Below, piece by piece: positions 15,725 to 24,277 of a stretch of DNA of 32,339 nucleotides. The notes under the pieces were generated by a model, which worked only from the letters and a program-made list of their open reading frames with translations, was not told where the DNA came from and did no database searches. The translations under genes and the position numbers were made by a program. This DNA is from Alphaproteobacteria bacterium. GTDB taxonomy: Bacteria; Pseudomonadota; Alphaproteobacteria; Thalassobaculales; Thalassobaculaceae. The stretch is from contig JABMNR010000100.1 in the NCBI GenBank assembly GCA_013203465.1, forward strand, positions 1 through 32,339, in the 5' to 3' direction. How positions within the stretch are numbered: position 1 is the stretch's first letter; every line of letters begins with the position of its first letter.

Positions 15725-16960
15725 TCACGCGTTCCGCCGCTCCCGCAGAATACTCGCCGCCGCGTCGGCCAGCACCCGGCAGCCGATCACGATATCCTCG
15801 CGGTCGCTGTCCTCGGCGAAGTCGTGGCTGATGCCGCCGATCGACGGGATGAACAGCATGGCGCACGGCAGCTTGTGGGAAATGATCATCGGGTCGTGGC
15901 CGGCGGCCGACGGCATGCGCTGCCACTTGCCGGGCACGGCGGCCTCGGCGGCGGCGGCGATATGCTCCTGGAAGCCCTCGTCCATCAGCGACGGATGCAC
16001 CGGCGCCCGGGCCGGGTCGACATCGACCTTGACCTTGCCGCGCCCGGCGATGTCCTGGGCGATCGCGGTGGCGATGTCGCGAAAACGCTCCAGGATGGCT
16101 TCGTCGCGGTCGCGGAACTGCAGATCGAGCTCGGCATAGCCCGGCACGATCGACGGCGCCCCCGGCTCGATCCGCGCCCGGCCCATGGTCCATACCGTGC
16201 GGTCGTTGGCGACGCTTGGGAATTCCTGGTTGATCCGGTGGGCCAGCTCGTACAGCGCCGCCGACGCGTCCTTGCGCCGGGCCATGGTGGTGGTGCCGGC
16301 GTGGTTCTGCTCGCCATGGAACCGGAAGCGCATGGCCTGGATGCCGACGATGGCGGTGACCACGCCGATATGCTCGCCGGCCTGCTCCAGATAGGCGCCC
16401 TGCTCGATATGCGCCTCCAGGTAGCCGAGGTAGCGGTTCGGCTCGATGGTCAGGCGCGGCACCCCGGTCAGCCCGGCCGCCTCGATCGCCTCGGCGACCG
16501 ACACCCCCTCCTTGCTGGCGGCGGTCTTCTCGACCTCGGGGTCGAGGGTGCCGCACCAGGACCGGCTGCCGAGGCAGGACATGTAGGTGCCCTCCTCGTC
16601 CTGCCAGGACACCACGTCGACCGCCAGCTCGGCGGTGTCGGGGTCCTCGGCCAGGGCGCGGGCGATCTCCAGGCCGTAGATCACCCCGAGCGCGCCGTCG
16701 AGCCAGCCGCCGCGCGGCTGGGTGTCGGAGTGCGAGCCGATCAGCAGCACCGGCCCCGGCTTCGGCGACCGCCCGAGCACGTTGCCGACGCCGTCGATCG
16801 TGGTGTCCAGCCCGGCGTCCTCGAAGCGTTGCTGCAGCCAGCGCCGCGCCTCCATGTCCTTGTCGCTCAACGCCGGACGGACGACGCCGGTCTCGACGGC
16901 GCCGATGCTGCGCAGGTGATCCAAATCGGCTAACAGGCGGGCGGCGTTGATCGCGGGCAT
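15725..16960 (-). CDS. M20 Zn-dependent amidase, N-carbamoyl-L-amino-acid hydrolase / allantoate amidohydrolase family
   Basis: A 411-aa hydantoinase/carbamoylase-family amidase. Metal ligands are visible: His77 and Asp88 in GSHSDTQPRGGWLDGALGV, the Glu pair 122-123 in SWQDEEGTYMSCLGSR, His184 in YLEAHIEQG, and a final His in GGISHDFAEDSD. GEQNHAGTTTMARRKDA is the lid/dimerisation-domain signature. The family hydrolyses N-carbamoyl amino acids, ureidoglycolate or allantoate, releasing CO2 and ammonia in the cytoplasm. Neither hydantoinase nor allantoinase is in the window, so the substrate is undecided. It diverges from the SIS gene across about 128 bp. Confidence 0.92.
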   Translation of the reverse strand: MPAINAARLLADLDHLRSIGAVETGVVRPALSDKDMEARRWLQQRFEDAGLDTTIDGVGNVLGRSPKPGPVLLIGSHSDTQPRGGWLDGALGVIYGLEIARALAEDPDTAELAVDVVSWQDEEGTYMSCLGSRSWCGTLDPEVEKTAASKEGVSVAEAIEAAGLTGVPRLTIEPNRYLGYLEAHIEQGAYLEQAGEHIGVVTAIVGIQAMRFRFHGEQNHAGTTTMARRKDASAALYELAHRINQEFPSVANDRTVWTMGRARIEPGAPSIVPGYAELDLQFRDRDEAILERFRDIATAIAQDIAGRGKVKVDVDPARAPVHPSLMDEGFQEHIAAAAEAAVPGKWQRMPSAAGHDPMIISHKLPCAMLFIPSIGGISHDFAEDSDREDIVIGCRVLADAAASILRERRNA

Positions 16961-17088
16961 GGGAGGTCTCCGTTGGTGTGGTGCGGCAAGCCTAGCGTGG
17001 ATTTTGCCGATGTGAAATCGACCCCGTCCCCTTGCCTCCCGCGCGCGATACGCCTAAAGCGGGTCGGCACTCTGCCGGAGCCCGCCCG

Positions 17089-17685
17089 ATGACCACCACC
17101 GCCCGCATCCGCGCCATTCTCGACGCCGAGGCCAAGGCCATCCGCTCGATCACCGTCGACGATACCTATGCCCGCGCGCTGGACGCCATGGCGACCTGCT
17201 CGGGCAAGATCATCACCGTCGGCATGGGCAAGGCGGGCTATGTCGCCCGGCGGTTCGCCGCCACCCTGGCATCGACCGCCACACCGGCGTTTTTCGTGCA
17301 CCCGAGCGAGGCGGCGCACGGCGATCTCGGCCACGTGGAAGACGGCGATTGCATCCTTGCGTTCTCCACCTCGGGCAAGACCACCGAAGTGGTCGAATTC
17401 ATCGACATGGCCCGGCACCTCAACCCCTCGGGCGTGGTGATCGGCATCACCAGCCATCCGGATTCCAGCCTGCGCGACCGGGCCGACATCGTGCTCGACA
17501 TGGGGGTGATCGAGGAGCCGTGCCCGCTCGGCCTCACGCCCACCGCCAGCATCGCCGCCATGAGCGCCATCGCCGACGCCCTGACCCTCACCCTGATGGA
17601 GCGCAAGGGCGTGACCCGCGAGCAGTACGGCGTCCGCCACCACGGCGGCTATCTCGGCCGCAAGGCGCGCACCGACAACGTGTGA
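17089..17685 (+). CDS. SIS-domain sugar-phosphate isomerase, KdsD-like without CBS domains
   Basis: A 198-aa single SIS domain. TVGMGKAGYVARRFAATLAS (residues about 44-63), VHPSEAAHGDLGHV and the phosphate-binding FSTSGKTTEVVEF match arabinose-5-phosphate isomerase (KdsD/GutQ). LGLTPTASIAAMSAIADAL supplies the catalytic-site helix, and EEPCPLGLTPT is typical of that family. KdsD proteins are about 320 aa with two CBS domains; these are absent here, so it corresponds to the SIS-only form. ATG 17089 follows CCGGAG; an upstream in-frame ATG at 17032 would add non-conserved residues. Role in Kdo synthesis or another ketose/aldose phosphate interconversion is inferred. Confidence 0.87.
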   Translation: MTTTARIRAILDAEAKAIRSITVDDTYARALDAMATCSGKIITVGMGKAGYVARRFAATLASTATPAFFVHPSEAAHGDLGHVEDGDCILAFSTSGKTTEVVEFIDMARHLNPSGVVIGITSHPDSSLRDRADIVLDMGVIEEPCPLGLTPTASIAAMSAIADALTLTLMERKGVTREQYGVRHHGGYLGRKARTDNV

Positions 17686-17701
17686 GCGCGGAGACCCTCG
17701 C

Positions 17702-17948
17702 TTAGGCCCGCACGCCGAGGGTCCGGTCGAGCCAGGAATAGACCCGTTCGTCGAACATCTCGCGCCCCATGCCCTCGCAATGCCCGCCGGCACCCTCCGC
17801 CGCGGTGAACACCACGACCTCGACCCGCGCGCCGGTCATGGCGCCGGCGAGCCGCGTGCCCTGGCCGGTCGAGACGACGTCGACCTCGTTGTCGCAAATC
17901 AGGCTGGGACAGGTGATGCCCGCGACCCTGGCCAAGGCCAACGCCGCG
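17702..17948 (-). pseudogene. C-terminal fragment of an alpha/beta hydrolase, 5' part lost at an IS junction
   Basis: The last roughly 80 codons of an alpha/beta hydrolase: VAGITCPSLICDNEVDVVS (strand with the acid residue), TGQGTRLAGAM, and FTAAEGAGGHCEGMGR with the catalytic His, ending SWLDRTLGVRA. These motifs match the C-terminus of acyl-peptide-hydrolase-like family proteins. The nucleophile elbow and the whole N-terminal half are missing. At about 17948 the sequence becomes IS5-type transposase on the opposite strand. An open frame does continue to 18064, but its extra residues are the antisense of the transposase. The gene is therefore broken. Confidence 0.72.
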
Positions 17949-18095
17949 CGCTCGGCGGTCCGCTCCGCCGTCGAGCATGTCTTCGCCCACCAGAAGGGAG
18001 CGATGGTGCTCTGCGTTCGGACCATCGGGGTCGCCCGGGCCAGGGCCAAGATCGGCATGGCCAATCCGGCCTACAACATGCGCCGTTTCCTCTAG
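17949..18095 (+). pseudogene. C-terminal remnant of an IS5-family transposase with a premature amber codon
   Basis: The frame reads RSAVRSAVEHVFAHQKGAM, then VLCVRTIGVARARAKIGMAN and PAYNMRRFL, then TAG, then LEGRA. This matches the end of IS5-family DDE transposases (VEHVFAxQK, RTIGxARAxxKIGxANLAYNxRRxxWLEGR), where the residue after the FL/LV position is usually Trp. TGG to TAG would explain the stop at 18093-18095. The catalytic D and E regions are absent upstream, where the sequence is the hydrolase fragment instead. It cannot encode an active transposase. Confidence 0.72.
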
Positions 18096-18256
18096 CTCGA
18101 AGGCCGCGCCACGCCGAAACGGTCGGACTGGCCGTCCGAACCGATCAAAGCGACGCGAAACCTTCCGAAACGTGGGCCGAAAACCGCCCGTGCCGGCGCG
18201 GGCGCACGTCGAAATCATGCCTCAAACACGCAAAACGGCGGTTATTCGAGGTGTCC
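17949..18256 (+). mobile_element. Decayed 3' end of an IS5-type insertion sequence
   Basis: The element consists of the transposase tail plus about 150 bp of noncoding sequence up to GGTTATTCGAGGTGTCCAG at about 18240-18258. After that the base composition changes abruptly to AT-rich. I take that point as the approximate right end. The left end and most of the transposase gene are gone, so terminal inverted repeats and target duplications cannot be paired. The boundary is approximate. Confidence 0.55.
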
Positions 18257-18283
18257 AGTCAGTATCAACCTGGGAAATGCGAG

Positions 18284-19309
18284 CTAAATATACTGAGCTT
18301 GTCGTCCCGCAATCACCAGGCGTCGGTCCTCGTCAGTAGGATGTATGATCGAGCCCCTCGCATAAGCGTTGTTCTTATTTTGCCGGCTCCCGAAAAAACC
18401 ACTATTTTTTATCAAACTAAATTGGTCAACTTCCCAGAAAAGAACATGGTCATCTGGTTGATAGGGATAAATAAGTGGGTTTGAAAATAAAACTTCTCCG
18501 TTTGACTGCTCAGCCTTACCATCTCTATTAACATTAAAATGTAAAGATGATGGTCTCGATGTTCTGTATATTTGTTCAAAATAATACTTTACAGTAAAAT
18601 TATCCATCTCTGCAAATGAGTTAATATTTATACTTAAGTCGATACTCTGGCGCGGTAGTTCCATCAATTCATCGGGCGTTAGAAATCGAAATTTTTGTTG
18701 GCAACCGACCCCAAATCCTATGTTGTCAATTCCAAAATGATGAGCGATCCAGTAGGCTGAAAACGGCAACATTTCGGGGAGATCTACGAAAGTAAACGAC
18801 CGTATGCACCCTGTCCAAATTAAACAGGTGGCCATGTAGCCGGAGCCAGCGCCGATTTCCAAAGCATCGCACGGGCTGTGCGATCGGCGGCTCACCATCG
18901 AATTTGTAATACGAGAATACAACCAAGCCCTCGCAGCTGTTGTTCCGTAGTCTATAAGGTTTCGAGACCTCAAAAACTCGCGAAATTCTTCCAATACGCC
19001 TAACGAATGTAACGATAAATAGTCTGTCTGCGACGCAGTTAGAGATGTGTAGGCAGCAATGCCGCGGTCAAAGATTGCCTGGAGGGAATCTGAAGATAGG
19101 TCTGTTAAGTACGATGAATTACTTTCATCCTTAGGAACGGGCGCGGCAATGCTCAAGTAGGCCCCACTCTCTATTCGCCGCATTGTCCCTTTGATGTATG
19201 AGTTTTTAGGAACGGAGTTTTCGATAATTCTACGCCAACCGCCGGTTTTCGTCGCGTATTTGTCGGCATGGGTTTGTTCCATAAAACGTCGAATTTTATC
19301 AGGAAACAT
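18284..19309 (-). CDS. Putative sugar O-methyltransferase (SAM-dependent), AT-rich island
   Basis: About 341 aa. A central class I SAM-binding motif, ALEIGAGSGYMATC, is followed by FTFVDLPEMLPFSAYW (acidic residue for SAM ribose) and the late NINSFAEMDNFTVKYYFEQI. This combination is that of the putative sugar O-methyltransferase family found in polysaccharide and O-antigen loci. Codon use is strongly AT-biased against its GC-rich surroundings, so recent transfer is likely. The start is uncertain: ATG 19309 is used here, TTG 19327 is in frame, and the frame is open to a stop at 19349-19351, so the N-terminus may be truncated. No other sugar genes accompany it, and whether it is expressed is unknown. 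Confidence 0.75.
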   Translation of the reverse strand: MFPDKIRRFMEQTHADKYATKTGGWRRIIENSVPKNSYIKGTMRRIESGAYLSIAAPVPKDESNSSYLTDLSSDSLQAIFDRGIAAYTSLTASQTDYLSLHSLGVLEEFREFLRSRNLIDYGTTAARAWLYSRITNSMVSRRSHSPCDALEIGAGSGYMATCLIWTGCIRSFTFVDLPEMLPFSAYWIAHHFGIDNIGFGVGCQQKFRFLTPDELMELPRQSIDLSININSFAEMDNFTVKYYFEQIYRTSRPSSLHFNVNRDGKAEQSNGEVLFSNPLIYPYQPDDHVLFWEVDQFSLIKNSGFFGSRQNKNNAYARGSIIHPTDEDRRLVIAGRQAQYI

Positions 19310-19838
19310 ATCAACCAAAATCTCCAAGGCGACTATAAATCGAGTTATTCAGCCGGGATTGCCCATATGGCTTCTTCCAACTTTATCGGCGAGAGGAATA
19401 CCGTGCAGCGGCAATACCGTGCAGCGGCCCAGGGGCTTTACAGCCTTAAGCTCAGCTTCCTGCCGCCGCCTCGCGAAGCGCCGTCTCACGGGTAACCGTG
19501 ATGAAACTGTTGAGGCTGTTCTGAACCGGGATTTCCCATTTTAGCCCCGTTTTGGCGCTTGATTTTGCCTCCGAATGGCTCGATGTACAAGCCAATCGGC
19601 ATCGGGCGGTTAAAAGTTCGCCACTCGGACCGAAAGAACGCCGATATAAGGCGTGGCCCACAGAAAGTGGCCCGCTCGTTGATGTTACGGACGCACCTGC
19701 CCTGTCGCCGCGTCGCATGAACAGTCTTTCTCTCGTCATGTGGGAAGTGGCCTCGGTCTGAGCCGATCGATGCGGCGCAGGATGTCGGCGAGGGCGTGAA
19801 GCTGGAGGTGGCCCGCTCATGGTACCGGAATATACCCC
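19310..19838. other. Gene-free stretch of about 530 bp with scar-like sequence
   Basis: No convincing gene. Composition moves from AT-rich (methyltransferase side) back to GC-rich. It contains a 16-bp tandem duplication at 19397-19428. A 26-codon minus-strand open stretch near 19740-19816 reads LQLHALADILRRIDRLRPRP between stops and could be the tail of a lost gene. The motif GAGCGGGCCAC occurs twice on the minus strand (near 19680 and 19815). ORFs of 65-122 codons here lack recognisable motifs and start signals. I interpret it as debris from insertion and deletion, without a firm identification. Confidence 0.45.
19397..19428. repeat. 16-bp perfect tandem duplication
   Basis: The unit AATACCGTGCAGCGGC occurs twice in direct succession (19397-19412 and 19413-19428). 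It lies in the gene-free stretch upstream of the AT-rich methyltransferase gene. It is probably a replication-slippage product; no function is visible. Confidence 0.85.
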
Positions 19839-20267
19839 CTACCGCTCCATCAGCTTGAGAGGCCGGTCGGGGCAGCGGCGGAACAGCAGGGTGGGGGTCG
19901 GCTCGGCCCGGCGCAGGGTGCCGGACACCGGGTCCCAGCGGAAGATCTGCCGCGGCTCCGGCCGGCCGTACGACAGCGACGGCTCGATCTCGATGCGGTC
20001 GCCCGAGATCGTGTAGCGCGAGGTGCCGAACACGCTGTCGCGCAAGCCCTTGGTGGTCCCCAGGTCGAGCATCACCTTCTGGTAGGCGCCCTGGCGCAGC
20101 ACCATCACCAGCCCCTTGCAGTTGACGTCCTCGCCGTTCGCCACCCCCCAGATGCCGTCGACCGAGGCCTGGGCGCCCGGGGCCAGGGCGCCCGAGGCGG
20201 CGGCGGACATGGCGAACGCGGCGGCACCCAGCAGCACCGCCCGCCGGGCACGCGCCGGCCCGGTCAT
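19839..20267 (-). CDS. Secreted hypothetical protein
   Basis: A 142-aa protein with a clear Sec signal peptide: Arg-rich start (ARARR), hydrophobic AVLLGAAAFAMSAAASGALA, and a probable cleavage after AQA around residue 34. The mature part starts SVDGIWGVANGEDVNCKGLV and has one Cys pair candidate (NCKG and FRRCPDRP). No known domain is recognised. Its ATG overlaps the stop of the enoyl-CoA hydratase gene (20264-20267), so it is translated from the cinA-like operon. A periplasmic location is predicted; function unknown. Confidence 0.75.
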   Translation of the reverse strand: MTGPARARRAVLLGAAAFAMSAAASGALAPGAQASVDGIWGVANGEDVNCKGLVMVLRQGAYQKVMLDLGTTKGLRDSVFGTSRYTISGDRIEIEPSLSYGRPEPRQIFRWDPVSGTLRRAEPTPTLLFRRCPDRPLKLMER

Positions 20268-21058
20268 GGTTTGCCTCCCAGAACCGCCGCCATGCGCGCG
20301 CGCGGCGCGGCGGTGCGGTAGCTGTCGGCGAACGGGCGGACCCCGGCCTCGATCGCGGCCTCGACCGGCAGCGTCTCCCAGCGCCGCATCAGCGTCTTCT
20401 GCGCCCGCACCGCCCGGGGATCGGCGGCGGCGATCGCCTCGGCCAGCGCCCGGGCGCGATCCTCCAGCGCGTCGGCATTCAGCGGGCCGGCATTCAGCGC
20501 GTCGGGTGGCGCCACCACCTCCTCGACCAGGCCCCAGCGCTCGGCGGTGGCGGCGTCGATGGTCTCGCCGGTGAGCAGCAGCCGCGCGGCGCGGCCGCGG
20601 CCGATCAAGCCGGGTAGCAGGGCGGCCTCGATCACCGAGGGGATGCCGACCAGCACCTCGGGCATGGCGAACCGCGCGTCGGCCGCCGCCAGCCGCAGGT
20701 CGCAGCCCGCCGCCAGCTCGACCCCGGCCCCCAGACAGCGTCCCCGGATCGCCGCGATCACCGGCACCGGACAGCCGCGCACCGCCTGGATCGCGCCGTG
20801 CAGGCCGCGAATGAAGGTCTCGGCCGAGGTCTCATCGAGCGCCGCCATCTCGGCCACATCGGCGCCGGCGCAGAAGCTCGGCCCCGCCCCGTGCAGAATC
20901 ACCGCCCGCAGATCGCCGTCCGCCGACAGGCGCGCGAACGCCGCGCCCAAGTCGGCGATCATGGCCGACGACAGGGCGTTGCGCTTGGCCGCACGGCTCA
21001 GGGTGACGGTAGCGACCGGCCCATCGCGGCTCACCTCGATCATGCCCGCCGCACTCAT
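20264..21058 (-). CDS. Enoyl-CoA hydratase/isomerase family protein
   Basis: A 264-aa crotonase-fold protein. The oxyanion segment is [11 protein letters not shown] (61-71), and [13 protein letters not shown] carries Glu114. [22 protein letters not shown] has Glu134 but replaces the usual GGTQRL stretch with VIEAALL, as seen in several non-canonical hydratases. A small internal duplication ([13 protein letters not shown]) sits in the loop before the C-terminal helices. ATG 21058 overlaps the cinA-like stop by 4 bp; ATG at 21043 is an in-frame alternative. The substrate is unknown, and the pairing with a CinA-domain gene gives no clear pathway. Confidence 0.9.
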   Translation of the reverse strand: MSAAGMIEVSRDGPVATVTLSRAAKRNALSSAMIADLGAAFARLSADGDLRAVILHGAGPSFCAGADVAEMAALDETSAETFIRGLHGAIQAVRGCPVPVIAAIRGRCLGAGVELAAGCDLRLAAADARFAMPEVLVGIPSVIEAALLPGLIGRGRAARLLLTGETIDAATAERWGLVEEVVAPPDALNAGPLNADALEDRARALAEAIAAADPRAVRAQKTLMRRWETLPVEAAIEAGVRPFADSYRTAAPRARMAAVLGGKP

Positions 21059-21837
21059 GCCGCGCTCTCGTCGTCGATCAGCTCGCCGCCGAACGAGCGC
21101 ACCAGATCGCGCACCTCCTCGGCCGCGGCGTCCAGCAGCACCGCGTCGGTGCCGCGCAGCACCAGGCTGGTGCCGAACACTCCGCCGGGCCGGAAATACG
21201 GGTAGCTGCCGATCTCGACCGCCGGATAGCGCGCCTGGATGGCGCCCAGCCCCTCGGCCACCGTGCCCTCGCCCACCGTGCAGGCGACCGTGCGCGACAG
21301 CACCTGCGGCCCGCCGACCAGGCCCGGCTTCAGCCCGGCGACCATGGCCTGCAGGATGCGCGGCACCCCGGGCAGCACGTGCACGTTGCCGAGAATGAAC
21401 CCCGGGGCGGCCGAGACCGGGTTGTCGATCAACGTGGCGCCGACCGGGATCTCGGCCATTTTCTTGCGCGCCTCGTTGAACTCGACCCCGGAGTGGGCGT
21501 AGTGCGCGGTCAGCCGGCGCATCGCCTCGGGGTGGCGCGCGACCTTGGCGCCGAACGCCTTGGCGATGCAGGCGGTGGTGATGTCGTCATGGGTCGGCCC
21601 GATGCCGCCGGAGGTGAAGACGTAGGTGTAGCGTTCCGACAGCGACCGCACGGCGGCGACGATCTCGGCCTCGTCGTCGCGCACCACCCGCACCTCGGCC
21701 ATCTGGATGCCGATGCCGGTCAGCTCCTCGGCCAGGAAGCCGATGTTCTTGTCCTTGGTCCGCCCGGACAGGATTTCGTTGCCGATGATGCAGAGCGCGG
21801 CGGTGACGGGCGCGGCGGGGACGGTCTCGGTGGACAT
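21055..21837 (-). CDS. CinA-like molybdopterin-binding (MoCF) domain protein
   Basis: A 260-aa protein with the MoaB/Mog fold: [15 protein letters not shown] (17-31) and the phosphate-loop [12 protein letters not shown] (74-85), then the [14 protein letters not shown] segment. This is the N-terminal half of CinA/YfaY proteins. Full CinA is about 410 aa and carries a C-terminal nicotinamide-nucleotide amidase, which is absent here. Short versions are common in alphaproteobacteria. Activity is therefore likely limited to the ADP-ribose/NMN pyrophosphatase-like or cofactor-binding part; this is inferred. It is the first gene of a three-gene overlapping operon and diverges from sfsA across about 80 bp. 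Confidence 0.9.
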   Translation of the reverse strand: MSTETVPAAPVTAALCIIGNEILSGRTKDKNIGFLAEELTGIGIQMAEVRVVRDDEAEIVAAVRSLSERYTYVFTSGGIGPTHDDITTACIAKAFGAKVARHPEAMRRLTAHYAHSGVEFNEARKKMAEIPVGATLIDNPVSAAPGFILGNVHVLPGVPRILQAMVAGLKPGLVGGPQVLSRTVACTVGEGTVAEGLGAIQARYPAVEIGSYPYFRPGGVFGTSLVLRGTDAVLLDAAAEEVRDLVRSFGGELIDDESAA

Positions 21838-21915
21838 GCGGGGCTCCGGTGGCTAGCAAGGACGGGTCAGAATGCCACAAGTTCCGCCCCCGCCCATAGC
21901 CCGTGCACCGCTCCC

Positions 21916-22656
21916 ATGCTTCTGCCGCCGCTCACCGAAGGCCGCCTGATCAAGCGCTACAAGCGCTTCCTCGCCGATGTCGATCTGTCGGGCGGTCGGG
22001 GGGACGGCGAGACCGTCACCGCCCATTGCCCGAACCCCGGCGCGATGACCGGCCTCGCCACCCCGGGGATGCGGGTGTGGCTGTCGCGCTCCGACAACCC
22101 GAAACGCAAGCTGGCCCACACCTTGGAGCTGGTGGAGGTGTCGTCGGAGGTCGGCGGCGAGCTGGTCGGCCTGCACACCGGCCGGCCGAACGCCATCGTC
22201 GCCGAGGCGGTGGCGGCGGGGGTGATCCCGGAGCTGGCGGGCTACGCCAACCTGCGCCGCGAGGTGCGTTACGGGGTGAACAGCCGCATCGACCTGCTGC
22301 TGGAAGACCCCGGCGGCACCCGCCCGCCCTGCTACGTCGAGGTCAAGAACGTGCACCTGTTCCGCCCGGACGGCCCGAATCCCGGGGCGGCCGAGTTTCC
22401 CGATTCGGTCACCGCGCGGGGGGCGAAGCATCTGGACGAGCTGGCGGCGATGGTGCGGGACGGGCACCGGGCGGTGATGCTGTTCTGCATCCAGCGCGGC
22501 GACGGCGACCGCCTCGCCCTGGCCCGCGACATCGACCCCGGCTACGGCGCCGCCTTCGACCGGGCGCGGGCGGTGGGGGTGGAAATGCTGGCCTGGGACT
22601 GCGCCGTGACGCGCGAGGCGATTACACTGCGGCGGACGGTCGAGGTGGCGGGGTGA
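21916..22656 (+). CDS. sfsA: SfsA family protein (sugar fermentation stimulation / predicted nuclease)
   Basis: A 246-aa SfsA homologue: [13 protein letters not shown] (10-22), [15 protein letters not shown] (37-51), an RIDLLLED strand and [11 protein letters not shown] with the acidic-Glu-Lys signature of PD-(D/E)XK nucleases, then [16 protein letters not shown] and [10 protein letters not shown]. Length matches the family (about 235-245 aa). The E. coli protein binds DNA and affects maltose genes; the nuclease activity is a fold-based prediction. ATG 21916 gives the family N-terminus; longer in-frame readings cross the divergent promoter. In alphaproteobacteria sfsA is often followed directly by map and radC; here a foreign gene intervenes. 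Confidence 0.93.
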   Translation: MLLPPLTEGRLIKRYKRFLADVDLSGGRGDGETVTAHCPNPGAMTGLATPGMRVWLSRSDNPKRKLAHTLELVEVSSEVGGELVGLHTGRPNAIVAEAVAAGVIPELAGYANLRREVRYGVNSRIDLLLEDPGGTRPPCYVEVKNVHLFRPDGPNPGAAEFPDSVTARGAKHLDELAAMVRDGHRAVMLFCIQRGDGDRLALARDIDPGYGAAFDRARAVGVEMLAWDCAVTREAITLRRTVEVAG

Positions 22657-22857
22657 GAAACCGCTCATAAACTACCGATCTCGGATAAGCAGCATCACTA
22701 AAGGCTAATTCGTTGGGCAAGGGAAATGAGAAATGTTAAATTACGAGCTGCATGTTCAAAATACCACAGAGGCATGCAAAACAATGGAAATTGAGTTCTG
22801 CATTGTCATTTGGGTGGTAGTTAAAAAAAATAGCTTGATTGTCAACGGGTTGGTTAA
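22657..22857. promoter_or_regulatory. AT-rich leader of the foreign AlbA_2 gene
   Basis: GC content falls sharply within a few bases of the sfsA stop (22654-22656) and stays low to the ATG at 22858. The region presumably arrived with the gene and holds its promoter. Runs such as AAAAAAAATAGCTTGATTG are present, but I could not choose a single -35/-10 pair. No integrase, tRNA or repeat is visible at this junction. Confidence 0.35.
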
Positions 22858-24255
22858 ATGATAGAAAAAAAAGAGATGTCATCAGAAGAGTCGCAAAAAG
22901 TAATTGACCTAGAAGAAGGACATTATCTTGACGTTAAACGTATAGATATTAAGCCTTCGAAACTGACAGAAACAATTTCTGCTTTTGCTAACACCTCTGG
23001 AGGTGAAATATTTCTAGGTATTCGCGAAGAAAATAAAAATGGAGAGAAATTACGTAGCTGGCTTGGCTTCGAGGACATGGAAGCCGCAAACGCTCATATA
23101 CAAGTTCTCGATCAGATAGGGGGATTAGGAAATCATTATCGTGCTATTTTCCTATCATGTTCAGAAAATATTGGCCATGTTCTGCATCTCACTATATTAA
23201 AAACCAAGGATATTTTAAAGGCGAGCAATGATCATCCTTACATTCGGCGAAACGCACAAAATATAAAAATAAAAACTCAAGAAGAGATTCAGAGATTAAA
23301 ATTAGATAAAGGAATAGTCACATTTGAAGACGAAACACTGAATATTGATAAAATAATAATTAGCAATTCTAACAGCATAATTGAATTTTGTCTAAATGTA
23401 ACGCCGAGTTCCGAACCGGAACCATGGCTGAGATCACAGTTTTTAATCAACAATGAAAACCCAACCGTAGCTGGAGTTCTTTTATTTTCTGATGAACCGC
23501 AGGCTGCTCTACCCAAACGATCCGCTATAAAAATTTATCGGTATAAATCAAGAGAAGACGAAGGAACAAGAGACACTTTAGCTTTCCCTCCGATCACAAT
23601 AGAAGGATCACTATATTCGTTAATTTATAAATCTGTAGCAGAAACAAAAAAAATAGTAGAAGACATAAAAAAATTAGGTACAGATGGCCTTGAATCTATA
23701 TCTTACCCAGATGAAACTCTACATGAAGTAGTAACCAATGCCGTTCTTCACCGAGATTATAGTATTGCTTCTGACATTCATATAAGAATATATGACAATC
23801 GTATAGAAGTTGAGAGTCCCGGAAAACTTCCGGGCCATGTAACTGTTAGCAATATACTTCATGAGCAATCAGCAAGAAATCCAAAAATAGTCAGAATCAT
23901 CAATAAATTTCCTGACCCACCAAATAAAGATGTTGGAGAGGGTTTAAACACAGCATTTGAAGCAATGAAAAAACTAAGACTCCGAGAACCACAGATTCAA
24001 GAACATGATAATTCTCTTGTCGTTCATATTGCCCACACTCCTCTCGCTTCTCCTGAAGATACCGTTATGAAATACCTAGAAAGCCACGAAACTATTACAA
24101 ATGGAGTAGGCCGTGTACTTACCGGAATCAGATCGGAAAACACTATGAAAGATGTCTTTCTTCGCCTAAACAAACGTCAGCTGCTGGAAAGAGTACCTGG
24201 CTTACGTGGCAATGCTGCGGCTTGGCGTCGCTATTCGAGTACAGCAAACGATTAG
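22858..24255 (+). CDS. AlbA_2 (Schlafen-type) DNA-binding domain protein with GHKL-type ATPase domain
   Basis: A 465-aa protein. Residues about 18-140 form an AlbA_2/Schlafen domain: LEEGHYLDVKRID, AFANTSGGEIFLGI (42-55), HPYIRRNAQ (126-134). The C-terminal half has a divergent GHKL ATP-binding domain: YPDETLHEVVTNAVLHRDYS (283-302, N-box), IYDNRIEVESPGKLPG (311-326, G1 box) and VGEGLNTAFEAMKK (359-372). Such proteins act as DNA-binding regulators or occur in defence and mobile islands. It is strikingly AT-rich, with Ile/Lys/Asn-biased codons, between the GC-rich sfsA and map genes. ATG 22858 is used; ATG 22876, behind an AAAGAG, is an alternative. It is apparently monocistronic. Function cannot be set from sequence. 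Confidence 0.88.
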   Translation: MIEKKEMSSEESQKVIDLEEGHYLDVKRIDIKPSKLTETISAFANTSGGEIFLGIREENKNGEKLRSWLGFEDMEAANAHIQVLDQIGGLGNHYRAIFLSCSENIGHVLHLTILKTKDILKASNDHPYIRRNAQNIKIKTQEEIQRLKLDKGIVTFEDETLNIDKIIISNSNSIIEFCLNVTPSSEPEPWLRSQFLINNENPTVAGVLLFSDEPQAALPKRSAIKIYRYKSREDEGTRDTLAFPPITIEGSLYSLIYKSVAETKKIVEDIKKLGTDGLESISYPDETLHEVVTNAVLHRDYSIASDIHIRIYDNRIEVESPGKLPGHVTVSNILHEQSARNPKIVRIINKFPDPPNKDVGEGLNTAFEAMKKLRLREPQIQEHDNSLVVHIAHTPLASPEDTVMKYLESHETITNGVGRVLTGIRSENTMKDVFLRLNKRQLLERVPGLRGNAAAWRRYSSTAND

Positions 24256-24277
24256 GGTGCAATGTAAGAACTGAATT

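Noticed and set aside
17702-18064. Intact 120-codon minus-strand gene
   Set aside because: Only the part to about 17948 is hydrolase; the N-terminal part is the antisense of an IS5-type transposase tail.
19452-19820. 122-codon minus-strand ORF in the scar region
   Set aside because: No recognisable motif, no ribosome site, and composition suggests chance.
22858-24255. AlbA_2 gene as part of a multi-gene defence system
   Set aside because: Both neighbours are host housekeeping genes (sfsA, map) and no partner nuclease, methyltransferase or helicase lies beside it.
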